Below are positions 17,363 to 26,423 of a stretch of DNA of 46,332 nucleotides, piece by piece. The notes below the pieces were generated by a model. The model was not told where the DNA came from. It saw nothing but the letters and a program-made list of their open reading frames with translations, and ran no database searches. This stretch comes from JAGTVG01 sp964389805 (GTDB lineage Bacteria; Bacteroidota; Bacteroidia; Cytophagales; Cyclobacteriaceae). Every line of letters starts with the position of its first letter. Position 1 is the first letter of the stretch. The translations under genes were made by a program, and so were the position numbers. Location of the stretch: contig CAYMFU010000238.1 of assembly GCA_964389805.1 (NCBI GenBank), forward strand, positions 1-46,332, in the 5' to 3' direction.

Positions 17363-18892
17363 TTAATAATTACCCTGGATCCATTTTTGTTTTTTGGCCG
17401 AATACCGTTGTTTCCTGATAAATCCAACGACCAGGATTAATACTATTGGAATAACCACATTCCCATATTTGATCAATGATTTTTCAGTATCTTCCAACTG
17501 GTCCAGGGGTCTGTTGGTTACCCCTTTGGTTCTCAGATCAATCAATCCAGTATCGTCCGAAAGCCAGTCTATGGCATTTGTCGCCAGGTTCACGTTATCC
17601 TCGTTTACCTGCTGCTGTTGTTGCCCTTCACCATTAAGTGCAAATTGGCCGTTCGGTATCAAGACCAGTTTGGAATGCGTTGTTCCTGCCATAGGGCCTT
17701 CTGCTGCAATAGCAATCACCTGCTGACCGTCCCTGAAATCGTTCTCATTCCAGTCTTTATTAATATCAACATATGCCGGTGGACTTATCACTCCGGAATT
17801 TTCGGAGGTAAATGCCAGGGGCACAATATTTACAGCTGAATCCTGGGGTGTGAAAGTAATTGAACTTATGAATGGCAGGATCACAGATTCGAGCCCCTGA
17901 GAAGCCGGGTGATCGCTGAAATTTGTGATTATGGGAAAATACGGGAATTGTACCTGGGAATTAATCACGAAGGGACCCTGCTGTTGCCTAACTGATACAG
18001 CTCCACAATTGGCATCAACAACATAAAAATCGTTCATGGATATGCCTTTCCCAAGGAGCCAGGACTTCAGTCCGATATCGGGCCCTGCCTGAAGATAGGC
18101 ATTATTGAGATTACCCTGTAAATTGCTGTATGCAATATAAACAGCTCCTCCGGTCGATAAATAATTGTCAATCTTCCGTATATGGCCTTCCGGTATTGTA
18201 TCTTTTGGATCAATAAGGGCTAAAGTCTTATAATATTTAGGGATTTCAGCTGTATCGGTGATGGCATATGGCTCGATATCGTATAATATGGATAGCTGCT
18301 GAAGCAACTGGATCGAGGCATTGGGCGATGGCTCTCCATGTCCCTGAATAAATGCGACCTTGGGTTTATCGACGAGAGAAAGCTTTTTTATCGCTGTCGT
18401 CAGGCTGTATTCCATTCCTGAACCTGGCTGTATGACCGGGACTACTTCCTGTTTATCGCCCATTTGCATGATCACGCCCATATATGCACGCATCTGTTTC
18501 ACCTGGTCTCTTTCACGCACATTCACCATAATTGGACTAATTCCAGCCTGCTGCGCTTTCATTTCATCCTCTTCGCTTTTATTCGGGTTGATGAATTCAT
18601 ATACAATATTCCCATTAGACCTGTTTTCATATTCAATCAGGAGGTCAACAAAATCCTTCCTGCTTTTAATTAACTGGGATGGCAGGTCTTCAGAATAATA
18701 AGCTGTAACGGTGATCACATCATTTAATTCTTCCAATAGATCCTTGGTAGCTTTACTGAGAGTATACTGCTTGTCAGAGGTAAAGTCGAGTCTGAAAAAC
18801 ATTTGCTCAGAGATAAGGTTGACAACCAGAATTATGGTCAGAAAAATTAATAGTTGAGTTATTACATTTCTTCTCTTCATCTTTTCGATCAT
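17363..18892 (-). CDS. gldG: GldG-like ABC transporter auxiliary protein
   Basis: 509 residues with one N-terminal membrane segment (about 12-30), a long periplasmic part and a C-terminal membrane segment (about 483-500) with a basic tail. The sequence has the features of the ABC_transp_aux/GldG family: FTSDKQYTLSKATKDLLEEL, ITVTAYYSEDLPSQL, VAFIQGHGE, and GAVYIAYSNLQG. In Flavobacterium johnsoniae GldG works with GldA and GldF and is needed for gliding, but homologues are widespread in non-gliding bacteria. It lies 8 bases downstream of the permease gene and 10 bases upstream of the DUF4340 gene. Motility cannot be concluded from it. Confidence 0.88.
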   Translation of the reverse strand: MIEKMKRRNVITQLLIFLTIILVVNLISEQMFFRLDFTSDKQYTLSKATKDLLEELNDVITVTAYYSEDLPSQLIKSRKDFVDLLIEYENRSNGNIVYEFINPNKSEEDEMKAQQAGISPIMVNVRERDQVKQMRAYMGVIMQMGDKQEVVPVIQPGSGMEYSLTTAIKKLSLVDKPKVAFIQGHGEPSPNASIQLLQQLSILYDIEPYAITDTAEIPKYYKTLALIDPKDTIPEGHIRKIDNYLSTGGAVYIAYSNLQGNLNNAYLQAGPDIGLKSWLLGKGISMNDFYVVDANCGAVSVRQQQGPFVINSQVQFPYFPIITNFSDHPASQGLESVILPFISSITFTPQDSAVNIVPLAFTSENSGVISPPAYVDINKDWNENDFRDGQQVIAIAAEGPMAGTTHSKLVLIPNGQFALNGEGQQQQQVNEDNVNLATNAIDWLSDDTGLIDLRTKGVTNRPLDQLEDTEKSLIKYGNVVIPIVLILVVGFIRKQRYSAKKQKWIQGNY

Positions 18893-18900
18893 TTAAATCA

Positions 18901-19626
18901 TTAGTGTTGCCAGTTCCTTTTTGAGAGCATGGTTTCCGACAATAGTAAACCTGCAATTATAAAAGATAAATAGTACAACAGGTCCCTGGAATCTATTACC
19001 CCTCTGGATAAGGATTCATAATGGGTTCTGGAACTTAGAAAATCAAAAACTCCTCCGAGAGTCCCGGTAAAGCTCGTAGCCATCACATCAAAAAGGATCT
19101 GAAAGAAGATCCCGATAAACAAGGCCACCAAAAATGCCACAATCTGGTTGTTTGTCAGACTGCTGGCAAATAAGCCGATGCTTATGTACATGGAACTCAT
19201 CAGGATCAGGCCAAAATACCCCCCTAAAGTAGCTCCATGATCGATATTTCCTAAAGTAGCTACCGTAATATAATACGGGAGCGTACATGCCAGTGCTATA
19301 ATAATCAGGATCAGGTTTGCAAGAAATTTGCCAACAACAATCTCCCGGTCACTAACTGCTTTAGTGCTTAATAATTCAATGGTTCCTGACTTGTTTTCTT
19401 CAGCCAATGATCTCATAGTAATTGCAGGGATAAAGAAAAACAAGGTCCAATAAGATATCCCAAAAAATACCTGAAGGCTTGCCTGGTTGATCAAAAAGAT
19501 CGAACTTCCAAACAACCAGGTAAAGAATCCGCTCATGCCCAGGAATAGGATGATCATAACATAAGCTATGAGCGAATCGAAATACGATGCAAGTTCTCTA
19601 TTTGCTATAATCCAGATTTTTTTCAT
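18901..19626 (-). CDS. gldF: ABC-2 type permease, GldF-like
   Basis: 241 residues with six predicted membrane segments. The N-terminus IIANRELASYFDSLIAYV and the segment SLAEENKSGTIELLSTKAVSDREIVVGKF are typical of ABC-2 permeases of the GldF group. It forms the membrane channel partner of the ATPase encoded 12 bases upstream and the auxiliary protein 8 bases downstream. Full length for the family. The substrate is not known. Confidence 0.9.
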   Translation of the reverse strand: MKKIWIIANRELASYFDSLIAYVMIILFLGMSGFFTWLFGSSIFLINQASLQVFFGISYWTLFFFIPAITMRSLAEENKSGTIELLSTKAVSDREIVVGKFLANLILIIIALACTLPYYITVATLGNIDHGATLGGYFGLILMSSMYISIGLFASSLTNNQIVAFLVALFIGIFFQILFDVMATSFTGTLGGVFDFLSSRTHYESLSRGVIDSRDLLYYLSFIIAGLLLSETMLSKRNWQH

Positions 19627-19638
19627 TTCTCTTTCTTA

Positions 19639-20565
19639 TTAATTGGTTACTTCCCTGAATACATCTTCCAGCTTGGTTTCTATACCTGTCATTTCAAGCA
19701 GATACCATTTGTTCTTTACACACAGGTCAAATATATCCTTGCGTGAAGACAATTCCGGTTTGCTTTGAACAAGATAAAATCCGGTTCTATACTCCTCTTC
19801 ATTCACTTTTTCTACTGATGCAAGCCCTAACAGTGCCTTTTTTACCTTGGCCATATCTCCTTCTATATTCACTGAAACCAGCTCTTGCCCCTGGGCCTGT
19901 TGCCTGAGTGTATCAGAAGTGCCATCGGCCACGATCTTCCCCCGGTTGATAATCAGGATCCTGTCACAGGTAGCTTCAACTTCCGAAAGAATATGGGAAC
20001 TTAGTATAACCGTTTTTTCCTTTCCCAGTTCCTTGATCAGGTTCCGGATCTCCACGATCTGATTTGGGTCGAGCCCGGAGGTAGGTTCATCCATGATCAG
20101 AACTTCAGGGTCATGAATCATAGCCTGTGCAAGGCCTACCCTCTGCCTGAAGCCTTTCGATAGTTCAATAATCTTCTTATGTCTTTCGAGATTTAAACCA
20201 CAGACATCCACCATTTCCCTGACTCTTGGATTTACTTCTTCTTTGGAGACACCCTGAATTTCAGCACAGAATTTCAGGTAATCTATGATGGCCATATCGG
20301 TATATAAAGGATTGTTCTCAGGGAGATACCCGATCCGCTTTTTTATCTCTTCCGGATGTTCATCGGCCTGGAATCCTTCCACCGTAATTTTCCCGTCTGT
20401 CGGAGCCATGTAACAGGTAACCATTCTCATGGTGGTACTTTTACCTGCACCATTAGGTCCGAGGAAACCAACGACTTCTCCAGGCTTTACATCAAAGGAG
20501 ATATCATCGACAGCCTTCTGGTCGCCATATTTCTTTGTTAGATTCTCAACAACTATTGAAGCCAT
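19639..20565 (-). CDS. gldA: ABC transporter ATPase, GldA-like
   Basis: 308 residues with a complete nucleotide-binding domain: Walker A GPNGAGKST (36-44), a Q-loop region, signature LSKGFRQRVGLAQAM, Walker B VLIMDEPTSGLDP and the H-loop SSHILSE. A C-terminal extension of about 90 residues is typical of GldA/NatA-type ATPases. It is the first gene of the gldA-gldF-gldG-DUF4340 operon. A promoter-like sequence lies just upstream. Confidence 0.92.
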   Translation of the reverse strand: MASIVVENLTKKYGDQKAVDDISFDVKPGEVVGFLGPNGAGKSTTMRMVTCYMAPTDGKITVEGFQADEHPEEIKKRIGYLPENNPLYTDMAIIDYLKFCAEIQGVSKEEVNPRVREMVDVCGLNLERHKKIIELSKGFRQRVGLAQAMIHDPEVLIMDEPTSGLDPNQIVEIRNLIKELGKEKTVILSSHILSEVEATCDRILIINRGKIVADGTSDTLRQQAQGQELVSVNIEGDMAKVKKALLGLASVEKVNEEEYRTGFYLVQSKPELSSRKDIFDLCVKNKWYLLEMTGIETKLEDVFREVTN

Positions 20566-20586
20566 ATTATTTTAATTTTCCGGTCG

Positions 20587-20618
20587 CAAAATTGCTTACT
20601 GATATGGACAAAATCAAC
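20587..20618 (-). promoter_or_regulatory. Candidate promoter of the gldA operon
   Basis: Read on the minus strand, GTTG (20618-20615), a 20-base spacer and CAATTTTG (20594-20587) approximate the Bacteroidota pattern TTTG-N19/20-TAnnTTTG with two mismatches. It would start transcription about 15 bases before the gldA ATG. Pattern-based only. Confidence 0.35.
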
Positions 20619-20694
20619 CTTTTTTAATAGGTTTTAATATTTTTTAAGAAAAAAATATATATGAAAATCATTTTTATTTGCCGGAAGTCTAGAT

Positions 20695-22176
20695 TTATGG
20701 AGTTGAAAACAGGTCGATATCCCATACCAAGGGCAGGAAGTATCTCATGGCAAAGACAATAATGATCACTGAAATTACATTCATCCAGAATCCGGTTTTA
20801 ACCATATCTGATATTTTAATATATCCCGAACTGAATACAATAGCATTTGGTGGTGTAGCAACGGGCAGCATGAAAGCACAACTGGCAGCAAGGCAGGATG
20901 ATATCATCAATCCATAAGGATGGAAACCCAGGGCCGCTGATATCGAAGCCATAATGGGTAGCAATATGGAAGCTGTGGCAACATTCGATGTGATTTCGGT
21001 CAGGAAATTTACGGTCGCAGTAACCACCAGGAGAATGATCAGGTATTGTGTACCGCTGATGTATTGGATCTCATTTCCGATCCAGGCTGCTAATCCTGTT
21101 TTACTAAATCCAGCTGCAATGGCCAATCCTCCACCAAAAAGCAACAAGATTCCCCAGGGTAACTTTCTGGCAGTCGGCCAGTCCAGTATCCTGTCATTAT
21201 CCCTTGCAGGGATTAAGAATAGAACAAGGGCACCTGTTATGGCTATGATCGTATCGTCAATAGCTGGAATAATATGGGCAAGTATGAAGGACCTGGTGAT
21301 CCAGGCCAATGCGGTTAAGCCAAAGACGATTATGATCCTTTTCTCTTCTGTTTTCATTACACCCAGCTTGCGCAATTCGTTATTAATGGTATCTGATACG
21401 TGCGAGAAACGTTGGAAAGCCGGTTTGAATGCGATCATGGTGAGGTATAGCCAACAAATCAACAACAAAATCATTGAAAGCGGTAAACCGAATTTCATCC
21501 ATTCCGAAAAGGACACTTCAGCATTATAATATTCTTTAGCGACCGCTGAGAATATAGCATTGGTAGGGGTACCTATCAATGTGGCCATACCTCCGATCGA
21601 AGCGGCATAAGCAATACCCAGCATCAGGGCCAATCCAAATTTCCGTTCTTCGGCTTTTGCTTTTTCTCCGGCCTCAAGGCTGAAAAATTCGCCAAACTGA
21701 CGAGCTACCGCTAAAGCTATAGGAAGCATCATCATGGTAGTGGCAGTATTCGAGATCCACATCGAAAGCAAAGCGGTTGAGATCATAAATCCAAATATGA
21801 TGCTTCTTATATTGGTTCCTACAAACTTGATAATAGTAAGCGCAATGCGTTTATGCAGGCTCCATTTCTCCATGGCCAAGGCAATCATAAATCCTCCCAT
21901 GTATAGGAATATCATTTTATGCCCGTAAGAATTTGTAGTGTCTGCTATGGATAAAGCCCCCGTAATAGGAAATAATACAATAGGTAAAAGTGAAGTCGCC
22001 GGGATGGGTATGGCCTCGGTGATCCACCACGTAGCTATCCATAAGGTACTGGCAAGGATGGCCACACCTTCCTGAGACAATCCTTTAGGATCAAGAAAAA
22101 TGAATACAAATCCAAAAAGTAAAGGTCCTAAGATCAGACCTATTAGTTTTCGCTTATTGAAATCAGTAAATGTCAT
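20695..22176 (-). CDS. DASS/SLC13-family sodium-coupled anion symporter
   Basis: 493 residues, strongly hydrophobic throughout, the usual length for the divalent anion:sodium symporter family. The duplicated SNT-type signatures are visible: SNTATTMMMLPIALAVARQ with GTPTNAIFSAV in the first half, and TSNVATASILLPIM with ATPPNAIVFSSG in the second. Relatives carry succinate, malate, citrate or sulfate with sodium across the inner membrane. The gene has a 129-base gap before the gldA start and is divergent from the lyxose-isomerase-like gene. The substrate cannot be assigned from sequence. Confidence 0.93.
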   Translation of the reverse strand: MTFTDFNKRKLIGLILGPLLFGFVFIFLDPKGLSQEGVAILASTLWIATWWITEAIPIPATSLLPIVLFPITGALSIADTTNSYGHKMIFLYMGGFMIALAMEKWSLHKRIALTIIKFVGTNIRSIIFGFMISTALLSMWISNTATTMMMLPIALAVARQFGEFFSLEAGEKAKAEERKFGLALMLGIAYAASIGGMATLIGTPTNAIFSAVAKEYYNAEVSFSEWMKFGLPLSMILLLICWLYLTMIAFKPAFQRFSHVSDTINNELRKLGVMKTEEKRIIIVFGLTALAWITRSFILAHIIPAIDDTIIAITGALVLFLIPARDNDRILDWPTARKLPWGILLLFGGGLAIAAGFSKTGLAAWIGNEIQYISGTQYLIILLVVTATVNFLTEITSNVATASILLPIMASISAALGFHPYGLMISSCLAASCAFMLPVATPPNAIVFSSGYIKISDMVKTGFWMNVISVIIIVFAMRYFLPLVWDIDLFSTP

Positions 22177-22324
22177 TTGAAAAAAGCTACCTTAAGCAAT
22201 CAAATTTTTTCTTGATTTGCAAATTATCAGCTATTTTAACCTTAATTTTCGGACATAATCTTCCAGATCCGGTATAAATTGTGGATATGAATAATGAATA
22301 TTTCAATTTTCAAAAATATATTTT

Positions 22325-22900
22325 ATGAATAGGTCTACTGTCAACCAGGTCATAAAAGAGGCCATCTCAATGTTTAGTAATAATGGCTGGCATCTGCCCC
22401 CTGAGCCAAAGTGGGATGTCACAGACTTTGGATTAAATGATTTCAGTTCATTTGGGTTGGTATTGGTAAACCTGGCTGAAGAAGCAGAATATTGTGAAAA
22501 ACTCATGTATGCTAAAAAAGGTATGACTACTCCTTGCCATGCGCATAAAATGAAGAAAGAAGATATTATTGTACGAAATGGCAAACTGGCCATACAGATC
22601 TGGAAAGGAAGACCAGGCGAAGATAAAAAAGGTGATCCTTTCGAGATTAAAATTAATGGCCATTTCAACAAAATCTATTCCGGGGATATATTAAAGCTGT
22701 CAGCCGGTGAAAGGGTTACCCTGTTCCCTGGCATATATCATGAGTTCTGCCCACTATCCGAGGAATGCATCATTGGAGAAGTGTCTTCGGCAAATGATGA
22801 TGAACATGACAATTATTTTATAAATGAAAATATTGGCAGGTTTTCTGAAATTATAGAGGATGAACCGCCTATTGTTAAACTTGTTAATGATCCCGCATGA
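22325..22900 (+). CDS. D-lyxose/D-mannose isomerase-like cupin
   Basis: 191 residues matching the cupin-fold sugar isomerases that include B. subtilis YdaE and E. coli O157 Z5688, which interconvert D-lyxose with D-xylulose and D-mannose with D-fructose. The expected metal site is visible: His72 and His74 in CHAHK, Glu79 in MKKED and His139 in YHEF. The family feature SSANDDEHDNYF (compare SSxNDxxHD) is also present. The stop codon overlaps the start of the PfkB kinase by 4 bases, so the two are translationally coupled and probably act in sequence: aldose to ketose, then phosphorylation. It is divergent from the DASS transporter. Confidence 0.85.
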   Translation: MNRSTVNQVIKEAISMFSNNGWHLPPEPKWDVTDFGLNDFSSFGLVLVNLAEEAEYCEKLMYAKKGMTTPCHAHKMKKEDIIVRNGKLAIQIWKGRPGEDKKGDPFEIKINGHFNKIYSGDILKLSAGERVTLFPGIYHEFCPLSEECIIGEVSSANDDEHDNYFINENIGRFSEIIEDEPPIVKLVNDPA

Positions 22901-23913
22901 TAGAAAGATATGGAATAGCCTCAGCAGGCAATTGGATACTTGATATTACCAAGATCATCGATGTATACCCGGAGCAGGATACCCTTGCCAACATTTCAGG
23001 TCAATCATCCAACAACGGAGGGGCTCCTTATAACATTCTTAAAGATCTTGCAAAACTGCAGGCCTCATTTCCATTATATGGTATCGGACTGGTAGGAGAT
23101 GATGAAACCGGAAGGCAAATCATAGAAGACTGCAGAAGTCATTCAATAGATACCGGCCAGATTGGATTATCATCTGATGCGGGCACTTCATATACTGATG
23201 TAATGTTGGTAAAAGATACTGGACGAAGGACTTTTTATCATTACCGGGGAGCCAATGCTTTATTTGACTTACAGCATATAGATCTTAGCATCCTCAAAGC
23301 TAAGATACTTCATCTTGGATACCTCCTGCTTCTGGACAGCCTGGACGATGTAAAAAGTGACGGCCGGACGAATGCATCAGTTTTATTGGAAAAAGCAAGA
23401 GCCCTTGGTTTTATGACTTCTGTGGATCTGGTTAGTGAGAACAGCGACAGGTTTAGGAAGATTATCATTTCTTCCCTTCCACATATCGACGTTCTATTTT
23501 GCAATGAATATGAAGCCGGTAAACTTACTGATATAAATATCGACACGGGAAACCTGGATCTGGCCAAGGTAAAGGAAATTATAAGCAGGCTTCTGAGCTA
23601 TGGGGTTAGAGAATGGATCATCCTGCATTTTCCAGAGGGATGTGTTGCAGGGAATCCGCAGGGGGATATTATTATCCATGGTAGCGTTAATATGCCTGGT
23701 GAATTAATAATAGGAGCAACAGGAGCCGGAGATGCCTTCGCTGCAGGTACACTTTACGGTCTGCACGAAGACTGGCCGATGGAAAAATGCCTTGAGCTGG
23801 GTGTTTGCAGTGCTGCCATGTCCCTGACAGCAGCAGGATGTTCCGAAGGGATACGTTCAAAGGAAAGCTGTATTGATCAGGGGCTGCAGTATGGATACCG
23901 TAAATTGAAATAA
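22897..23913 (+). CDS. PfkB-family carbohydrate kinase
   Basis: 338 residues of the ribokinase/PfkB fold. The N-terminal substrate region contains NNGGAPYNILKDLAKL (39-54). The C-terminal PfkB signature is GATGAGDAFAAG (273-284) with catalytic Asp279. The base preceding the motif is Gly rather than the more usual Asp of DTTGAGD. The mid-region VLFCNEYEAGKLT is the typical 'N-x-x-E' magnesium motif. The start overlaps the upstream isomerase by ATGA. The likely substrate is the ketose made by that isomerase, or its phosphate, but sequence does not decide among fructose, xylulose or others. Confidence 0.87.
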   Translation: MIERYGIASAGNWILDITKIIDVYPEQDTLANISGQSSNNGGAPYNILKDLAKLQASFPLYGIGLVGDDETGRQIIEDCRSHSIDTGQIGLSSDAGTSYTDVMLVKDTGRRTFYHYRGANALFDLQHIDLSILKAKILHLGYLLLLDSLDDVKSDGRTNASVLLEKARALGFMTSVDLVSENSDRFRKIIISSLPHIDVLFCNEYEAGKLTDINIDTGNLDLAKVKEIISRLLSYGVREWIILHFPEGCVAGNPQGDIIIHGSVNMPGELIIGATGAGDAFAAGTLYGLHEDWPMEKCLELGVCSAAMSLTAAGCSEGIRSKESCIDQGLQYGYRKLK

Positions 23914-23972
23914 TAGCACTTGTCCCCTTCCGTATTTTTTTGCTAACTTCGTCGATATTCTAATACAGTCAG

Positions 23973-26423
23973 ATGAAAAAAATAAATTTTCAGCAAGATG
24001 TGCTCCCACACCTGGTCGCAGTAATCATTTTCCTGGCAGTGGTTGTTATATTCTACCGTCCGGTATTTTTCGAAGGTAAGGCTTTGTCACAACATGATAT
24101 ATTAATGGCCAAAGGACCTTCAAAGGCCCTCGAAGACTTCAGAGAAGAGTCCGGAAGAGAGGGACTGTGGGCATCAAATATTTTTAGCGGTATGCCAGCC
24201 TATCTGGTTGGAGTAAATTGGAGTGGCGATTTATTCCGCTATGTATATCACCTGTCATATCTTGACCTGCCCAGCCCTGCGAGACTTTCTTTCCCGGCTA
24301 TGTTGAGTTTCTACATTCTGTTAATCGCATTTGGTGTAAGACCATATTTTGCTATTGCGGGATCTATCGCCTATGCTTTATCCTCATTTAATATTATAAG
24401 TATTATAGCTGGTCATAATTTAAAAGTATTGGCTGTAGCTTATGCTCCACTGGTAATTGCAGGTGTCCACCTGGTCTTTAGCAGAAAAAGAATTGCCGGA
24501 CTAATACTGACCATAATTGGATTGTACCTTCAGATCAGGGTAAACCATCTTCAGATCACTTATTACCTGATCCTGATTTTAGTGTTTTATGGCATCTTTC
24601 AGCTATATAATGCATATAAAACCAAAACACTTCCGTACTTTTTCCAGTCTGTCGGTATTCTGATGATACCATTGGTTCTGGCTGTAGGACTTAATCTTGG
24701 AAAATTATGGTCTGTTTACAGTTACTCTAAATATAGTATCCGGGGTCCTTCCGAATTAACTGCAGCAGGACAAGACGCGGAAGGAGGATTATCAAGGGAT
24801 TATGCATTTAATTACAGCAACGGAATTTTTGAACCGTTAACCCTTATGATTCCCAATATCATGGGTGGCCCAAGTATTCAGGAACTTGACAGAAGTTCCA
24901 ATACCGGAGAGGCATTGCGTAGAAATAACGTACCGGGAAATCAGGCGGCTGATTTTTTGAAAAATTCAAGGACCTACTGGGGGAAACAACCGTTCACAGG
25001 CGGTCCATTTTATGCCGGCGCCACCATCATTTTCCTCTTCATACTGGGTATACTTTTTACAAAAGGACCTGTAAAACATTGGCTGATAACCATCACCATT
25101 GTTTCAATAGTCTTAAGCTGGGGAAAGAATTTTTCGTCTTTCAATTATTTCTTATTTGACTTTCTTCCCGGTTACAATAAATTTCGATCGGTTACCTTCA
25201 TTATAACCATCGCCCTTATCAGTATTCCCTTGTTGGGCTTTATTGGATTAAATAAGCTGATCGATGAACCAGAGCAATCAATAAATCTTAAAAAGCTGTT
25301 TACCGCACTTGCGATCGCAGGGGGTTTCTGTATCCTGGTCCTTTTAATGTCAGGTTTCTTCAGTTATCATTCACCGGTCGATGAACAACTCCCGAACTGG
25401 CTCGCTGAGGCACTTGTTAAAGACCGGAAAGGACTGCTACTTAGTGATACATTTCGATCCATGGTTTTAATATTGCTTCTCGGGGCTTCCCTTTATTTTT
25501 ATCTTAAGAAAAAGATCAATGTGACTGTATTGGCGTCAATATTTGTATTATTGATCACATTCGACCTCTGGAATGTAAGCAGAAGATACATTGACATTGA
25601 TGACTTTGAACGGAATCCGGTTAAAAATTATTTTTCACCAAATGAGGCTAATGCTGAAATATTAAAAGATGACGGGGATTATCGGGTGTTAAACTTCAGG
25701 GATGCATTTAATGACGGCAGGACTTCCTATTTTCATCAGTCAATAGGTGGATACCATGGAGCCAAACTGCTAAGGTACCAGAACCTTATTGAAAAACCAC
25801 TGAGTAATGACATTCAAAATACCATTGCAAAAATCCAGGACAATTCTATGGATTTTGAGAACAGCCATGTTTTGAATATGCTTAATACAAAATATTTTCT
25901 TGCAGGAACATCCAGGAACGCAGTTATTAAAAACATCTACAATAATGGGAGTGCCTGGCTAGTCAAAACAGTAAATCATGTGAATTCTCCTGACGAGGAG
26001 TATAAACTTATTGCCGAGATTAATACCAAAACTGATGCCGTAGTGGATGTATCAAAATTTAAGGTATCGGCAGAAGATTTTGATGCAAGCGGTCAGATAA
26101 AGCTTATATCTAAATCTCCCGACCGGCTCACATATGAGTGCAATAACGATTCAAAATCTTTTGCAGTTTTCTCAGAGATATTCTATCCCGATGGCTGGAA
26201 GGCAACCATAAATGGAAGTGAGACAGACATAGTAAGAGTCAATTATGTGCTACGAGGTTTAGAAATACCTGCGGGTAATAATGAAATTGAATTTGTTTAC
26301 CACCCCAGTGAATATTATACAGGCAACCCGATCATGAAATGGTTTTCAATAGGAACTTATTTGTTAGTCCTGGGACTTATCATTACTGGTTTTACCAGAA
26401 AAAAAGGCCAAACCAAGGAATGA
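23973..26423 (+). CDS. YfhO-like polytopic membrane protein
   Basis: 816 residues of the YfhO family. The N-terminal two thirds hold about a dozen membrane segments in a GT-C-like layout, with QHDILMAKGP after the first segment. A large extra-cytoplasmic domain follows (about 540-780: YRVLNFRDAFNDGR, YHGAKLLRYQNLIE, NMLNTKYFL, YPDGWKATING). A last membrane segment closes the protein. Firmicute YfhO and CsbB are reported to add sugars to lipoteichoic acid. The equivalent job here may be a lipid-linked sugar transfer outside the inner membrane. It overlaps the next gene by ATGA and heads the run of genes that contains the pseudaminic acid genes. Confidence 0.87.
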   Translation: MKKINFQQDVLPHLVAVIIFLAVVVIFYRPVFFEGKALSQHDILMAKGPSKALEDFREESGREGLWASNIFSGMPAYLVGVNWSGDLFRYVYHLSYLDLPSPARLSFPAMLSFYILLIAFGVRPYFAIAGSIAYALSSFNIISIIAGHNLKVLAVAYAPLVIAGVHLVFSRKRIAGLILTIIGLYLQIRVNHLQITYYLILILVFYGIFQLYNAYKTKTLPYFFQSVGILMIPLVLAVGLNLGKLWSVYSYSKYSIRGPSELTAAGQDAEGGLSRDYAFNYSNGIFEPLTLMIPNIMGGPSIQELDRSSNTGEALRRNNVPGNQAADFLKNSRTYWGKQPFTGGPFYAGATIIFLFILGILFTKGPVKHWLITITIVSIVLSWGKNFSSFNYFLFDFLPGYNKFRSVTFIITIALISIPLLGFIGLNKLIDEPEQSINLKKLFTALAIAGGFCILVLLMSGFFSYHSPVDEQLPNWLAEALVKDRKGLLLSDTFRSMVLILLLGASLYFYLKKKINVTVLASIFVLLITFDLWNVSRRYIDIDDFERNPVKNYFSPNEANAEILKDDGDYRVLNFRDAFNDGRTSYFHQSIGGYHGAKLLRYQNLIEKPLSNDIQNTIAKIQDNSMDFENSHVLNMLNTKYFLAGTSRNAVIKNIYNNGSAWLVKTVNHVNSPDEEYKLIAEINTKTDAVVDVSKFKVSAEDFDASGQIKLISKSPDRLTYECNNDSKSFAVFSEIFYPDGWKATINGSETDIVRVNYVLRGLEIPAGNNEIEFVYHPSEYYTGNPIMKWFSIGTYLLVLGLIITGFTRKKGQTKE

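Noticed and set aside
16423..20565. Evidence that the organism glides
   Set aside because: GldA/F/G-type cassettes occur widely in non-gliding bacteria, and no other gld or spr genes are in the window.
26339..26419. Upstream extension of the family 4 glycosyltransferase
   Set aside because: It lies inside the YfhO-like gene, and the ATG at 26420 with its ATGA overlap gives the typical RKVLIISYYWPP start.
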